Assembly: GCA_023614405.1 (NCBI GenBank)
Contig: CM042684.1
Span: forward strand, 472,449,650-472,513,649
DNA from: Avena insularis
Lineage: Eukaryota > Streptophyta > Magnoliopsida > Poales > Poaceae
Direction of reading: 5' to 3'
DNA length: 64,000 bases
This document shows positions 41,501-55,425 of the stretch, in pieces. The stretch's first letter is position 1. Each line of letters starts with the position of its first letter. A model generated the notes under the pieces. That model was not told the origin of the DNA. It saw only the letters and a list, made by a program, of their open reading frames with translations, and did no database searches. A program made the translations under genes and the position numbers.

Positions 41501-44270
41501 TATCCACCAGAGACATTGTATGTGTGTTGTTCCTTTCACAAACCACATGGATCAACCAATGGCATTACATGTGTGTTCTTTTCACAAACCACACATGGAT
41601 CCACCAATGTCATTGCATGTGTGTTCTTTCCACAAACACACATGGATCCACAAATGGCATTGCATGCATGTTCTTTTCACAAACCACACATGGATCAACC
41701 AATGGCATTGCATGTGTGTTATTTTCATAAACCACATATGGATCCACAAATGTCATTGCATGTGTGATTCTTTCCACAAACCACATATGGATGCACCAAT
41801 GTCATTGCATGTGTGTTCTTTTCCACAAACCACATGGATCAACCAATGGCATTGCATGTGTGTTCTTTTCACAAGCCACACATGGATCAACCAATGTCAT
41901 TGCATGTGTGTTCTTTTCATAAACCACATATGGATCAACTAATGTCATTGGATGTGTGTTCTTTTCACAAAACACACATGCATCCACCAATGTGATTGCA
42001 TGTGTCTTCTTTTCCACAAACCACATGGATCAACCAATGGCATTGCATGTGTGTTCTTTCCAGAAACCACACATGGATCAACCAATGGAATTGCATGTGT
42101 GTTATTTTCACAAACCACACATGGATCCACCAGTGTTCACTGCATGTGTGTTCTTTCCACAAACCACTTATGGATCAACTAGTGTCATTGCATGTGTGTT
42201 ATTTTGCACAAACACACAAGGATCAACCAATGGCATTGCATGCGTGTTCTTTTTATAAACCACACATGGATCCACTAGTGTTCACTGCATGTGTGTTCTT
42301 TCCACAAACCACTTATGGATCAAGTAATGTCATTGCATGTGTGTTCTTTTCCACAAACCACATGGATCAACCAATGGCATTGCATCTGTGTTCTTCTCAC
42401 AGACCACACATGGATTAACCAGTGTTCATTGCATGTGTGTTCTTTTCCACAAACCACATATGGATTCACCAATGTCATTGCATCTGTATGCCATTGCATG
42501 TGTGTTCTTTCCATGACCCACATATGGATCCACCAGTGGCATTGCATGTGTGGTCTTTTCCTCAAACACACATGGATCAACCAATGGAATTCCATGTGTG
42601 TTCTTTTCACAAACCACACATGGATCAACCAATGGAATTGCATGTGTGTTCTTTTCACAAACCACACATGGATCCACCAGAGTCATTGCATGTGTGTTCT
42701 TTTCCACAAACCACATGGATCAACCAATGGCATTGCATGTGTGTTCTTTTCACAAACCACACATGGATCAACCAATGGCATGGCATGCCTGTTCTTTTCA
42801 CAAACAACACATGGATCCACCAGTGTTCACTGCATGTGTGTTCTTTCCACAAACCACATATGTATCCACTAGAGTCATTGCATGTGCGTTCCTTTCCAAA
42901 AACCACATGGATCAACCAATGGCATTGCATGTGCGTTCTTTCCTCAAACCACACATGGATCCACCAATGTCATTGCATGTGTGTTCTTTTCATAAACCAC
43001 ACATGGATCAACAAATGGCATTGCATGTGTGTTCTTTTCACAAACCACACATGGATCAACCAATGGCATTGCATGTGTGTTCTTTTCATAAACCACATAT
43101 GGATCAACAAATGTCATTGCATGTGTGTTCTTTTCACAAAACACACATGGATCCACCAATGTAATTGCATGTGTGTTCTTTTCCACCAACCACATGGATC
43201 AACCAATGGCATTGTGTGTGTTGTTTTCACAAACCACACATGGATCAACCAATGGAATTGCATGTGTGTTCTTTTCACAATACACACATGGATCCACCAG
43301 TGTTTACTGCATGTGCATTCTTTCCACAAACACACATGGATCCACCAATGTCATCGCATGTGTGTTCTTTTCTACAAACACACATGGATCAACCAATGGC
43401 ATTGCATATATGTTCTTTTCATAAACCACACATGGATCCACCAGTGTTCACTGCATGGATTCTTTCCACAACCCACATATGTATCAACCAATGTCATTGC
43501 ATGTGTGTTCTTTTCACAAAACACATGGATCAACCAATGGCATTGCATGTGTGTTCTTTTCACAAGCCACACATGGATCAACCAATGGCATTGCATGTGT
43601 GTTCTTTTCATAAACCACATATGGATCAACAAATGTCATTGGATGTGTGTTCTTTTCACAAAACACACATGCATCCACCAATGTGATTGCATGTGTGTTC
43701 TTTTCCACAAACCACATGGATCAACCAATGGCATTGCATGTGTGTTCTTTCCAGAAACCACACATGGATCAACCAATGGAATTGCATATGTGTTCTTTTC
43801 ACAAACCACACATGGATCCACTAGTGTTTACTGCATGTGTGTTCTTTCCACAAACCACTTTTGGATCAACCAGTGTCATTGCATGTGTGTTCTTTTGCAC
43901 AAACACACATGAATCAACCAATGGCATTGCATGTGTGTTCTTTTCATAAACCACACATGGATCCACTAGTGTTCACTGCATGTGTGTTCTTTCCACAAAC
44001 CACTTATGGATCAAGTAATGTCATTGCATGTGTGTTCTTTTCCACAAACCACATGGATCAACCAATGGCATTGCATCTGTTCTTCTCACATCACACATGG
44101 ATTAACCAGTGTTTATTGCATGTGTGTTCTTTTCCACAAACACATATGGATTCACCAATGTCATTGCATCTATGTCATTGCATGTGTGTTCTTTCCATGA
44201 CCCACATATGGATCCACCAGTGGCATTGCATGTGTGGTCTTTTCCTCAAACACACATGGATCAACCAATG
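38516..44270. repeat. 3.3-kb duplicated satellite segment with one indel-rich copy
   Basis: Segment 38516-40950 corresponds to 41802-44270. The offset is 3286 bp at 38516, 38670 and 39005 but reaches 3316 bp by 40354. The left copy has therefore lost about 30 bp net, through many 1-4-base deletions in GT runs, T runs and CA runs between about 39110 and 40350. Examples are GCATGTGTTC for GCATGTGTGTTC and TTTCAAACC for TTTCACAAACC. The intervening 40950-41800 is ordinary satellite with more divergent monomers. Confidence 0.75.
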
Positions 44271-46760
44271 GCATTCCATGTGTGTTCTTTTCACAAACCA
44301 CACATGGATCCACCAGAGTCATTGCATGTGTGTTCTTTTCCACAAACCACATGGATCAACCAATGGCATTGCATGTGTGTTCTTTTCACAAACCACACAT
44401 GGATCAACCAATGGCATGGCATGCCTGTTCTTTTCACAAACAACACATGGATCCACCAGTGTTCACTGCATGTGTGTTCTTTCCACAAACCACATATGTA
44501 TCCACTAGAGTCATTGCATGTGCGTTCCTTTCCAAAAACCACATGGATCAACCAATGGCATTGCATGTGCGTTCTTTCCTCAAACCACACATGGATCCAC
44601 CAATGTCATTGCATGTGTGTTCTTTTCATAAACCACACATGGATCAACAAATGGCATTGCATGTGTGTTCTTTTCACAAACCACACATGGATCAACCAAT
44701 GGCATTGCATGTGTGTTCTTTTCATAAACCACATATGGATCAACAAATGTCATTGCATGTGTGTTCTTTTCACAAAACACACATGGATCCACCAATGTAA
44801 TTGCATGTGTGTTCTTTTCCACCAACCACATGGATCAACCAATGGCATTGTATGTGTGTTGTTTTCACAAACCACACATGGATCAACCAATGGAATTGCA
44901 TGTGTGTTCTTTTCACAATACACACATGGATCCACCAGTGTTTACTGCATGTGCATTCTTTCCACAAACACACATGGATCCACCAATGTCATCGCATGTG
45001 TGTTCTTTTCTACAAACACACATGGATCAACCAATGGCATTGCATATATGTTCTTTTCATAAACCACACATGGATCCACCAGTGTTCACTGCATGTGGAT
45101 TCTTTCCACAAACCACATATGTATCAACCAATGTCATTGCATGTGTGTTCTTTTCACAAAACACATGGATCAACCAATGGCATTGCATGTGTGTTCTTTT
45201 CACAAGCCACACATGGATCAACCAATGGCATTGCATGTGTGTTCTTTTCATAAACCACATATGGATCAACAAATGTCATTGGATGTGTGTTCTTTTCACA
45301 AAACACACATGCATCCACCAATGTGATTGCATGTGTGTTCTTTTCCACAAACCACATGGATCAACCAATGGCATTGCATGTGTGTTCTTTCCAGAAACCA
45401 CACATGGATCAACCAATGGAATTGCATATGTGTTCTTTTCACAAACCACACATGGATCCACTAGTGTTTACTGCATGTGTGTTCTTTCCACAAACCACTT
45501 TTGGATCAACCAGTGTCATTGCATGTGTGTTCTTTTGCACAAACACACATGAATCAACCAATGGCATTGCATGTGTGTTCTTTTCATAAACCACACATGG
45601 ATCCACTAGTGTTCACTGCATGTGTGTTCTTTCCACAAACCACTTATGGATCAAGTAATGTCATTGCATGTGTGTTCTTTTCCACAAACCACATGGATCA
45701 ACCAATGGCATTGCATCTGTGTTCTTCTCACAGATCACACATGGATTAACCAGTGTTTATTGCATGTGTGTTCTTTTCCACAAACCACATATGGATTCAC
45801 CAATGTCATTGCATCTGTATGTCATTGCATGTGTGTTCTTTCCATGACCCACATATGGATCCACCAGTGGCATTGCATGTGTGGTCTTTTCCTCAAACAC
45901 ACATGGATCAACCAATGGCATTCCATGTGTGTTCTTTTCACAAACCGCACATGGATCAACCAATGGAATTGCATGTGTGTTCTTTTCACAAACCACACAT
46001 GGATCTACCAGAGTCATTGCATGTGTGTTCTTTTCCACAAACCACATGGATCAACCAATGGCATTGCATGTGTGTTCTTTTCACAAACCACACATGGATC
46101 AACCAATGGCATTGCATGCCTGTTCTTTTCACAAACCACACATGGATCCACCAGTGTTCACTGCATGTGTGTTCTTTCCACAAACCACATATGTATCCAC
46201 TAGAGTCATTGCATGTGAGTTCCTTTCCAAAAACCACATGGATCAACCAATGGCATTGCATGTGCGTTCTTTCCTCAAACCACACATGGATCCACCAATG
46301 TCATTGCATGTGTGTTCTTTTCATAAACCACACATGGATCAACAAATGGCATTGCATGTGTGTTCTTTTCACAAACCACACATGGATCAACCAATGGCAT
46401 TGCATGTGTGTTCTTTTCATAAACCACATATGGATCAACAAATGTCATTGCATGGGTGTTCTTTTCACAAAACACACATGGATCCACCAATGTAATTGCA
46501 TGTTTGTTCTTTTCCACCAACCACATGGATCAACCAATGGCATTGTATGTGTGTTGTTTTCACAAACCGCACATGGATCAACCAATGGAATTGCATGTGT
46601 GTTCTTTTCACAATACACACATGGATCCACCAGTGTTTACTGCATGTGCATTCTTTCCACAAACACACATGGATCCACCAATGTCATCGCATGTGTGTTC
46701 TTTTCCACAAACACACATGGATCAACCAATGGCATTGCATGTATGTTCTTTTCATAAACC
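42420..46760. repeat. 1.64-kb higher-order repeat, nearly three copies
   Basis: Segments recur at 1636-1647 bp. The run at 42655 recurs at 44291, 43125 at 44761, 43647 at 45287 and 44234 at 45881. Shared rare variants confirm it: AGTGTTTACTGCATGTGCATTC, the CCACCAACC unit, and a short fused monomer near 42485, 44170 and 45815. One copy lacks a 48-bp unit around 44300 that is present near 42610 and 45950. Confidence 0.85.
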
Positions 46761-49700
46761 ACACATGGATCCACCAGTTTTCACTGCATGTGGATTCTTT
46801 CCACAAACCACATATGTATCAACCAATGTCATTGCATGTGTGTTCTTTTCCACAAACACATAGGGATAAACAAGGGCATTGCATGTGTGTTCTTTTCATA
46901 AAGCAAACATGGATCCACTAGTGTTCACTTCATTTGTTTTTTTTCCACAAACCACTTATGGATCAACTAATGTCATTGCATGTGTGTTCTTTCCAACAAA
47001 CCACATGGATCAACCAATGGCATTGCATGTGTGTTCTTTTCACAAACCACACATGGATCCACCAGTGTTCACTTCATGTGTGTTCTTTCCACAAACCACT
47101 TATGGATCAACCAGTGTCATTGCATGTGTGTTATTTTCCACAAACACACATGGATCAGCCAATGGCATTGCATGTGTGTTCTTTTCATAAACCACACATG
47201 GATGCACCCGTGTTCACTGCATGTGTGTTCTTTCCACAAACCACTTATGGATCAACTAATGTCATTGCATGTGTGTTATTTTCCACAAACCACATGGATC
47301 AACCAATGGCATTGCATCTGTGTTCTTCTAACAAACCACACATGGATCAAGCAGTGTTCATTGCATGTGTGTTCTTTTCCACAAACCACATATGGATCCA
47401 CCAATGTCATTGCATGTGTGTTCTTTTCACATACCACATATGGATCCACCAATGTCATTGCATGTGTGTTCTTTCCATGACCTACATATGGATCCACTAG
47501 TGCCACTGCATGTGTGTTCTTTTCCACAAACACACATGGATCAACCAATGACATTGCATGTGTGTTCTTTTAGCAAACCACACATGGATCAACCACTGGA
47601 ATTTCATGTGTGTTCTTTTCACAAACCACACATGGATCCACCAGAGTCATTGCATGTGTGTTTTTTCCACAAACCACACATGGATCAACCAGTGTCATTG
47701 CATGTGTCTTCTTTTCCACAAACCACATGGATCAACCAATGGCATTGCATGTGTGTTCTTTTCCACAAACACACATGGATCAACCAATGGCATTGCATGT
47801 GTGTTCTTTTCACAAACCACAGATGGATCCACTAGTGTTCACTGCATGTGTGTTCTTTCCACAAACCACATATGTATCCACTAGAGTCATTGCATGTGTG
47901 TTCCTTTCCACAAACCACATGGTTCAACCAATGGCATTGCATGTGTGTTCTTTCCACAAACCACACATGGATCCACCAATGTCATTGCATGTCTGTTATT
48001 TTCACAAACCACACATGGATCAACAAATGGCATTGCATGTGTGTTCGTTTCACAAACCACACATGGATCAACCAATGGCATTGCATGTGTTTTATTTTCA
48101 TAAACCACATATGGATCAACAAATGTCATTGCATGTGTGTTCTTTTCACAAAACACACATGGATCCACCAATGTCATTGCATGTGTGTTCTGTTCCACAA
48201 ACCACATGGATCAACCAATGGCATTGCACGTGTGTTCTTTTCACAAACCACACATGGATCAACCGATGGCATTGCATGTGTGTTCTTATCATAAACCACG
48301 TATGAATCAACAAATGGCATTGCATGTGTGTTCTTTTCAGAAAACACACATGGATCCACCAATGTCATTGCATGTGTTTTTTTTCCACAAACCACACATG
48401 GATCAACCAATGGAATTGCATGTGTGTTCTTTTCACAAACCACACATGGATCTACCAGTGTTTACTGCATGTGCGTTCTTTCCATAAACACACATCGATC
48501 CCCAAATGTCATCGCATGTGTGTGCCTTCCCACAAACCACACATGGATCCACCAGAGTCATTGCATGTGTGTTCTTTCCACAAACCACAGATGGATCCAC
48601 CAGTGTCATTGCATGTGTGTTCTTTTCACAAACCACATATGGATCCATCAACGTCATTGCAGGTGTGTTCTTTCCATGACCCACATATGGATCCACCAGT
48701 GACATTGCATGTGTGTTCTTTTCAAAAAACAACATGGATGAACCAATGGCATTGCATGTGTTTTCTATTCAGAAACCACACATGGATTAACCAATGGAAT
48801 TGCATGTGTGTTCTTTTCGCAAACCACACATGGATCCACCAGAGTCATTGCATGTGTGTTCTTTCTACAAACCACACATGGATCGACCAGTGTCATTGCA
48901 TGTGTGTTCTTTTCCACAAACCACATGGATCAACCAATGGCATTGCATGTGTGTTCTTTTCATAAACCACACATGGGTCAACCAGTGGCATTGCATTTGT
49001 GTTCTTTTCACAAACCACATATGGGTGCACCAGTGTTCACTGCATGTGTGTTCTTTCCACAAACCACATATGTATCCACTAGAGTCATTGCATGTGTGTT
49101 CCTTTCCCACAAACCACATGGATCAACCAATGGCATTGCATGTGTGTTCTTTCCACAAACCACACATGGATCCACCAATGTCATTACATGCGTGTTCTTT
49201 TCACAAACCACACATGGATCAACAAATGGCATTGCATGCATGTTCTTTTCACAAACCACACATGGATCAACCAATGGCATTGCATGTGTGTTATTTTCAT
49301 AAACCATATATGGATCAAGCAAATGTCATTGCATGTGTGTTTTCTTCACAAAACACACATGGGTCCACCAATGTCATTGCATGTGTGTTCTTTTCCACAA
49401 ACCAGATGGATCAACCAATGGCATTGCATGTGTGTTCTTTTCACAAACCACACATGGATCAACCAATGGCATTGCATGTGTGTTCTTTTCATAAACCACA
49501 TATGGATCAACAAATGTCATTGCATGTGTGTTCTTTTCACAAAACACACATGGATCCACCAATGTCATTGCATGTGTGTTCTTTTCCACAAACCACATGG
49601 ATCAACCAATGGCATTGCATGTGTGTTCTTTCCAGAAACCACACATGGATCAACCAATGGAATTGCATGTGTGTTATTTTCACAAACCACACATGGATCC

Positions 49701-51190
49701 ACCAGTGTTCACTGCATGTGTGTTCTTTCCACAAACCACTGATGGATCAACTAGTGTCATTGCATGTGTGTTATTTTGCACAAACACACAAGGATCAACC
49801 AATGGCATTGCATGCGTGTTCTTTTCATAAACCACACATGGATCCACTAGTGTTCACTGCATGTGTGTTCTTTCCACAACCCACTTATGGATCAACTAAT
49901 GTCATTGCATGTGTGTTATTTTCCACAAACCACATGGATCAACCAATGGCATTGCATCCGTGTTCTTCTCACAAACCACACATGGATCAACAAGTGTTCA
50001 TTGCATGTGTATTCTTTTCCACAAACCACTTATGGATTCACCAATGTCATTGCATGTGTGTACTTTTAACAAACCACATATGGATCCACCAATGTCATTG
50101 CATGTGTGTTCTTTCCATGACCCACATATGGATCCACCAGTGGCATTGCATGTGTGGTCTTTTCCTCAAACACACATGGATCAACCAATGGCTTTCCATG
50201 TGTGTTATTTTCAGAAACCACACATGGATCAACCAATGGAATTGCATGTGTGTTCTTTTCACAAACCACACATGGATCGACCAGAGTCATTGCATGTGTG
50301 TTCTTTTCCACAAACCACATGGATCAACAAATGGCATTGCATGTGTGTTATTTTCACAAACCACACATGGATAAACCAGTGGCATTGCATGTGTGTTCTT
50401 TTCATCAACCACATATGGATCAACCAATGCCATTGCATGTGTGTTCTTTCCACAAACCACACATGGATCCACCAATGTCATTGCATGTGTGTTCTTTTCC
50501 ACAAACCACATGGATCAACCAATGGCATTGCATGTGTGTTCTTTTCACAAAGCACACATGGATCAACCAATGGCATAGCATGTGTGTTCTTTTCATAAAC
50601 CACATATGGATCAACAAATGTCATTGCATGTGTGTTCTTTTCACAAAACACACATGGATCCACCAATGTAATTGCATGTGTGTTCTTTTCCACAAACCAC
50701 ATGGATCAACCAATGGCATTGCATGTGTGTTGTTTTCACAAACCACACATGGATCAACCAATGGAATTGCATGTGTGTTCTTTTCACAAACCACACATGG
50801 ATCCACCAGTGTTCACTGCATGTGCATTCTTTCCACAAACACACATGGATCCACCAATGTCATCGCATGTGTGTTCTTTTCCACAAACACACATGGATCA
50901 GCCAATGGCATTGCATGTGTGTTCTTTTCATAAACCACACATGGATCCACCAGTGTTCACTTCATGTGGATTCTTTCCACAAACCACATATGTATCAACC
51001 AATGTCATTGCATGTGTGCTCTTTTCCACAAACACACAGGGATCAACCAAGGGCATTGCATGTGTGTTCTTTTCATAAAGCAAACATGGATCCACTAGTG
51101 TTCACTGCATTTGTGTTTTTTCCACAAACCACTTATGGATCAACTAATGTCATTGCATGTGTGTTCTTTCGAACATACCACATGGATCAA
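46760..51190. repeat. Right part of satellite block B
   Basis: The satellite continues with a variant order unlike its left neighbour. The run at 47848-48300 shares the rare ATGGTTCAACC monomer and its surroundings with 56306-56660 in block C, and 49374-49830 resembles 57450-57950. Blocks B and C therefore formed one array with long-range duplications before the second LTR inserted. The last monomer is cut at ATGGATCAA by that insertion. Confidence 0.85.
51186..51190. repeat. Target-site duplication, left copy (solo LTR 2)
   Basis: ATCAA lies directly before TGTAGCGTCCCC and is repeated directly after the right terminus at 56043-56047. Confidence 0.92.
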
Positions 51191-51333
51191 TGTAGCGTCC
51201 CCAATCTTTAATAAGATTGAGTCCCCTATGTTTACAATGCTAGTCCCTGGATCAATAGCTAGCATCCACAGTTTAGATGTAATATCAAGAAACAAAGGTC
51301 ATTATACAACTTTATAACCAGGAATAAAATAGT

Positions 51334-51339
51334 TTTATT
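51334..51339 (-). promoter_or_regulatory. Candidate poly(A) signal in solo LTR 2
   Basis: AATAAA reads on the minus strand about 145 bp from the terminus. It lies at the same alignment position as the candidate in solo LTR 1 (11627-11632). Confidence 0.3.
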
Positions 51340-53783
51340 GCATCAAACATAGCTCATTGGCTATTTACATTACATTGCAGCGGAATAACTATAAGCATGG
51401 GGTCCTTCATCTTCAAAGTGCCACAGGCAGATGTTGGTTGTAGACTTTGTAATCCTAATCATTCAATCTTCACTAAAACAATCAAACCTGCAACATAATA
51501 AGTTACAGCCACAAGGGTCAATACATTTGAATTGTATTGGCAAGTGATACCTTAGTATATTTTAAGTGGACTATAATACTATATGCATTTGGCTGGTGGA
51601 GCTTAGGCTTGCATTGCTCAAAATAGATTTTTCCCTAACATTTTGAAAATAGTAAGTTTTATTTTGACAAAAACCACCAAGGCATCTATCAACAAGACTG
51701 AAGATCCTCTCAAGGCATCTTCCAATCAAGATTGAAGATTTTCTTGGTAAAAAAACAATTTCCCAATCTAAGATTTTGAGATCCTTGTACCAAGCCATCT
51801 CTCCATCAAAGATTGAAGAATTTCACACAACCCTTGTTCACCCACAAATTTTTATTTAGAAATTGGAGTGATGAGATTCTTGATTGCTTCCATGTCTTGA
51901 TGCTCAAATTGTCCTTTACCAGGGACATGGCTAAGTACTTAGGTTTTACACTCTGCAGAGGTGGTGCACTTTCCCCACAAGACTTGGTTTCCCAAGACAA
52001 GATCCTTCAGTAGCCTTTCCTTAGTCAAATGGACGCGTTCCAACCTATCATACACTACCACCCACTGTCCATAAGACTAAGTTCTAGCATCCTAGATCAT
52101 GGCAGAGCCCATAATGCCAAGTGGTTGCACTTGAAGCTTCTCAACATTTGACATCTCAAATCTCTTTGTTTCCTGGGTGGCCATCCACAAGTGAGATACA
52201 CAAGGTTCACCAGTACCCCTGGCCTTGTGTAACCACTCAACATAACCATTCCATCCATTCCACCCAGGTGATCCATTAATCTTTGGTTGTTTTATTAAAC
52301 AAAACACAAGTCCTCAGACTTAGAATATTTTTCATAGTGTGAATATATATCCCACCCAAGTTTTCTATTAGCTAGGCTAAGCTTGGTAGTAATAGGATTC
52401 TTAACTTAGGAAAATCCTTCTAAGGATTCATTCTACTAGTTTTCCTATAGCAAGGTCTATACTTAGCAAAATAAAAACCATGCAAGTTTTACTTGGCAAA
52501 AACACTAATGCATAGTGAAAATAATGGGACAGATAGTATGAAGTATCACTTGCCTTTTTGGTAGAGGGTATAAGTTCACTCCTTGTCCTTGCAACAAACT
52601 CACTCTTCAAGTCACTACAACAATCAAGCAAGGCACAAACTCAATCTACCAATCAAGCAAAACAACACACACAAACAAAAATAACAAAGTCAAAGAATTG
52701 CATGCAAGCATGCCAAGCTTTGCTTTGTTTGCAAAAGTGGTTCCTAGTGGGTCATAGACATTTGGGTACATCTAAGTCATGCATAAGCATGCAAATGTTG
52801 GTTCTATTGTAGGGATGGTCTTCACTAGGCTTCTAAACTTTGTAGGTTCCAAATTGGTCATTTACCAAAATGGCAAAGTCATTTGCAAAAGGATTTCTAT
52901 TAGATTCCTAAACTTTGTAAGATCCAAATTGGTCATTTACCAAAGCGGCAAAGTTGTTAGCAAAAGGTTTCACCTCAAAAACCAATTTCAAAACAAGGCA
53001 CCTATTTGGTCATTTTATGTGGTGAAGAAATATGTCTACTAGGGCTTTTAGTCTATAGGGTTCACCAAATGAGTTGCTATTGCAAAACTTGGTGCTTTTG
53101 GTCAGTAGGTTTGGTCCAAACATTTTCTCAAAGTTTTCTTTATGAAAGCATTTTCATAAAAAAAACAAATAGTTTTAGTTAGCTAGAAATGGACTAAACT
53201 AATTAATCCATTCTATTCTTTTCCAAAATCACTTTCCAAACTATGGGTTGGTTCCTTGGGTCAGTAAGGTCACAACAAACTAAATTGCAAAGGTTTTAAC
53301 CTAAAAATCATTTTTAAATGATTTTTCTAATGTTAGCAAGCACACAAAAGAATCTGCAAAGTTAAACAAGTTAACAGATACTATATGCTAAACTAAGGGT
53401 AGGGTTTGTTAGGGCTTGTCTTGCTGATTCCAACGACATCAAATTTGTAAAATTTGGACGTGTGGATCAAAAGATACAAAGGTTTGAAGTTTGCAAGAAA
53501 TTCTGTTTTTCAAATCTGTTTTAAACAGAACTGGGGACACGCGTCGTGTTCTTACTGGTCGATACCGGTTCGGTCGGATCAGTCGCTGTGGAGCATTGGA
53601 TCTAAGTTAGATCGTGTGGCTTAGGTAGCGTACCTCTTCGGCGTTAAGTGAAACTATCGTAGCCGATGGATCTGCATCTAACGGTCGCTGCTTGCTTGAC
53701 CTAAAAGGAGCGGCGGCGGGCTCTTTGGCGGCGGAGTGATCGGTCGATGACGGTGCGGCGATGCGTAAAGCAAGAGAGAGGAG

Positions 53784-53793
53784 ATGCTCACCG
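53784..53793 (-). other. Candidate 5' splice site in the leader of solo LTR 2
   Basis: CGGTGAGCAT on the minus strand is identical to 13965-13974 in solo LTR 1 and lies about 640 bp downstream of the TATA-like box. The function is inferred only from conservation and resemblance to a donor site. Confidence 0.25.
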
Positions 53794-53910
53794 GGCTCGG
53801 AGGTCATGGTGATGCTCGGGAGGTGTTGGTCGGACGAGGCGCTCGGGTGCGACTGCGATTGCTCGCCGGAGTTGCTGCGGGCGGCGGTTGGCTCCGGTTG
53901 CTGTCGAGGA

Positions 53911-54120
53911 CGTTGCTGTGGTTCTCTCCGAAGCGAAAAGAAGGCTTGGTTAGATGCGCAAGATCGAGACGGAGTCGTGTGCGTGAACGAGAGGGGTCGG
54001 GGTGGTCTTGTGCTTACCAGAAGAGTCGCCGGAGTTTGCAGACAGACGGTGGCTCTCAGGTTGACGACGAGGCGACGCTGTAGTTCACCCCGAGGCAAAA
54101 CAAAGGCACGCAGAAGATCT
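53911..54120. repeat. Internal duplication in solo LTR 2, about 162-bp offset
   Basis: A stretch with GCTGTGGTTC, CTCCGAAGC and GCAAGATCG (53911-53965) has a diverged second copy with GCTGTAGTTC, CCCCGAGGC and GAAGATC (54073-54120). Solo LTR 1 has one version (14096-14155). The extra copy accounts for part of the length difference between the two LTRs. Confidence 0.6.
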
Positions 54121-55200
54121 GGGTGATCATGGGGTTCACGTGAGCATGATCGAGAGGTCTTTGGGACGGAAGGAATTCACTGGAAGATTCGGCGGAGAAA
54201 CGGCGACGGCGATGTGGTCGTGGTCGCCGTTGAGGCTCGGGTACCAGCGGATGAATGGGTGGTATGGATAGATGCGTCTGGATGCGTGGGTATGCTCGTG
54301 TGTTCGGGAGGCAGGGCGGTGTGACTTGGAATTGCTGCGGCTTATTCGGAGCAGAGGCGTCGAGGAGGAAATGGGCGGCTGGGGCGAGCTTGGGAAGAAG
54401 TGCGAGGAAATGAGCGAGAGGAGAGGCGGTTAAATGGGCGTGGTCGCGACGAGGAATTAACACGGCGTTAAGGCGAATTTAATCGGCGGATTCAAGGCAG
54501 AAAACGGCCGGCGAGAGGAGGAAGAACTGGTCACGGGGTGGGGAAGGAGAACAGTGGAAAGGGGGTCCAGCGGTCAGTGGGAATAGAAGAGAGGAGGAGG
54601 TCCACCGGTCAGTTGCTGTGTGGGTTTCCTTCGCGGTACAGAAAAACGGTTCGGGGGGGGGGGAAATAAGAGGAGGTGGGGTCTGTTGTCAGCGAGTGAG
54701 TGAGAGGGAGAAGTGGGTCCTGGTTGTCATTGACTCAGCGGGTCTGAAAGTTGGTGTCAAATGTTTTCCTTCGGGGAGAGTACTTGGGCTGACTGTACTC
54801 ATGGGCCAAAGTCAATTTGGGTCTCTGTTTCTTATTTTTTTCTGTCTAACTTTTTTTCCTTTTTCTAATTCTTTTTCTGTTTTCAATTTCAAACAATTCA
54901 AACAATTTCAAACAACACTCAATCAATTCAAACAGCAAACTTTTTCATTTGAATTTGGTTCTGTTTAGAAACATAATCCAAATCTCAAAATGAAATAATA
55001 TTTTTATTTATTTTAGGATCCATTTAATAATTAAATAAAATGGATCTTTAGTTTATTAATAGTGTTTGATTTATTTAATAAAATTTCCATTTGAATTCCA
55101 ATTATTTCCAAAACCAAACCAGAAGGTTTAATTTGAAAAATAAAAGAATACTTGGAAACTTATTTAAATAAATAAATAAGTTTTGGTGTTTTAATTAAAA

Positions 55201-55425
55201 TGGGAAAGCCTTTACTTAAATAAAATTGGATATTTAAATCCTTATTATTTTATTTAAATAATCCTTTACTCATTTTAATCAAAGCAAAACCTTTTAATAA
55301 AAGATTTCAAAGTAGTAATAAAATACTTGGTGTTCATTTAAAATGGGAAAAGCTTTTACTTAAATAAAATTGGATATTTAAATCCTTTATTATTTTATTT
55401 AAATAAACCTTTACTCATTTTATCA
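55201..55425. repeat. Internal AT-rich tandem duplication in solo LTR 2
   Basis: The segment beginning TGGGAAAGCCTTTACTTAAA at 55201 is repeated from 55344 (offset 143 bp) with few changes, through the following AT-rich run ending ACTCATTTTA. Solo LTR 1 has a single copy (about 15414-15505). Confidence 0.75.

Larger units (their letters stand above)
15756..51190. repeat. 48-bp satellite array, block B
   Basis: About 35.4 kb of uninterrupted 48-bp satellite lies between the two solo LTRs. It uses the same monomer variants as block A. A distinctive marker monomer containing TTCCATGACCCACATATGG recurs with spacings of 1246, 1267, 1267, 1124, 3260, 2587, 1245, 1243, 1966, 1625, 959, 384, 1194 and 2585 bp between about 15.8 and 37.7 kb. 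This shows mixed higher-order periods. The orientation of all monomers is constant; I saw no inverted segment. No gene or RNA is present. Confidence 0.97.
53520..54810 (-). promoter_or_regulatory. GC-rich promoter-like core of solo LTR 2
   Basis: This is the counterpart of 13690-14880. Read on the minus strand it has GGCCCA and AGCCCA motifs near 54790-54810, a TATA-like CATTTAAC (54429-54436), then a C/T-rich leader. The conserved donor-like 10-mer CGGTGAGCAT is at 53784-53793. An 11-G run occupies 54653-54663. Open frames such as 53607-54098 and 54056-54463 (minus) are Arg/Pro/Ser-rich products of base composition, and I do not call them genes. Confidence 0.4.

Noticed and set aside
53607..54463. 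Minus-strand frames in the GC-rich core of solo LTR 2 as a protein gene
   Set aside because: The predicted products are low-complexity Arg/Pro/Ser/Ala-rich, are not conserved in frame with the sister LTR, and plus-strand frames of similar length overlap them.
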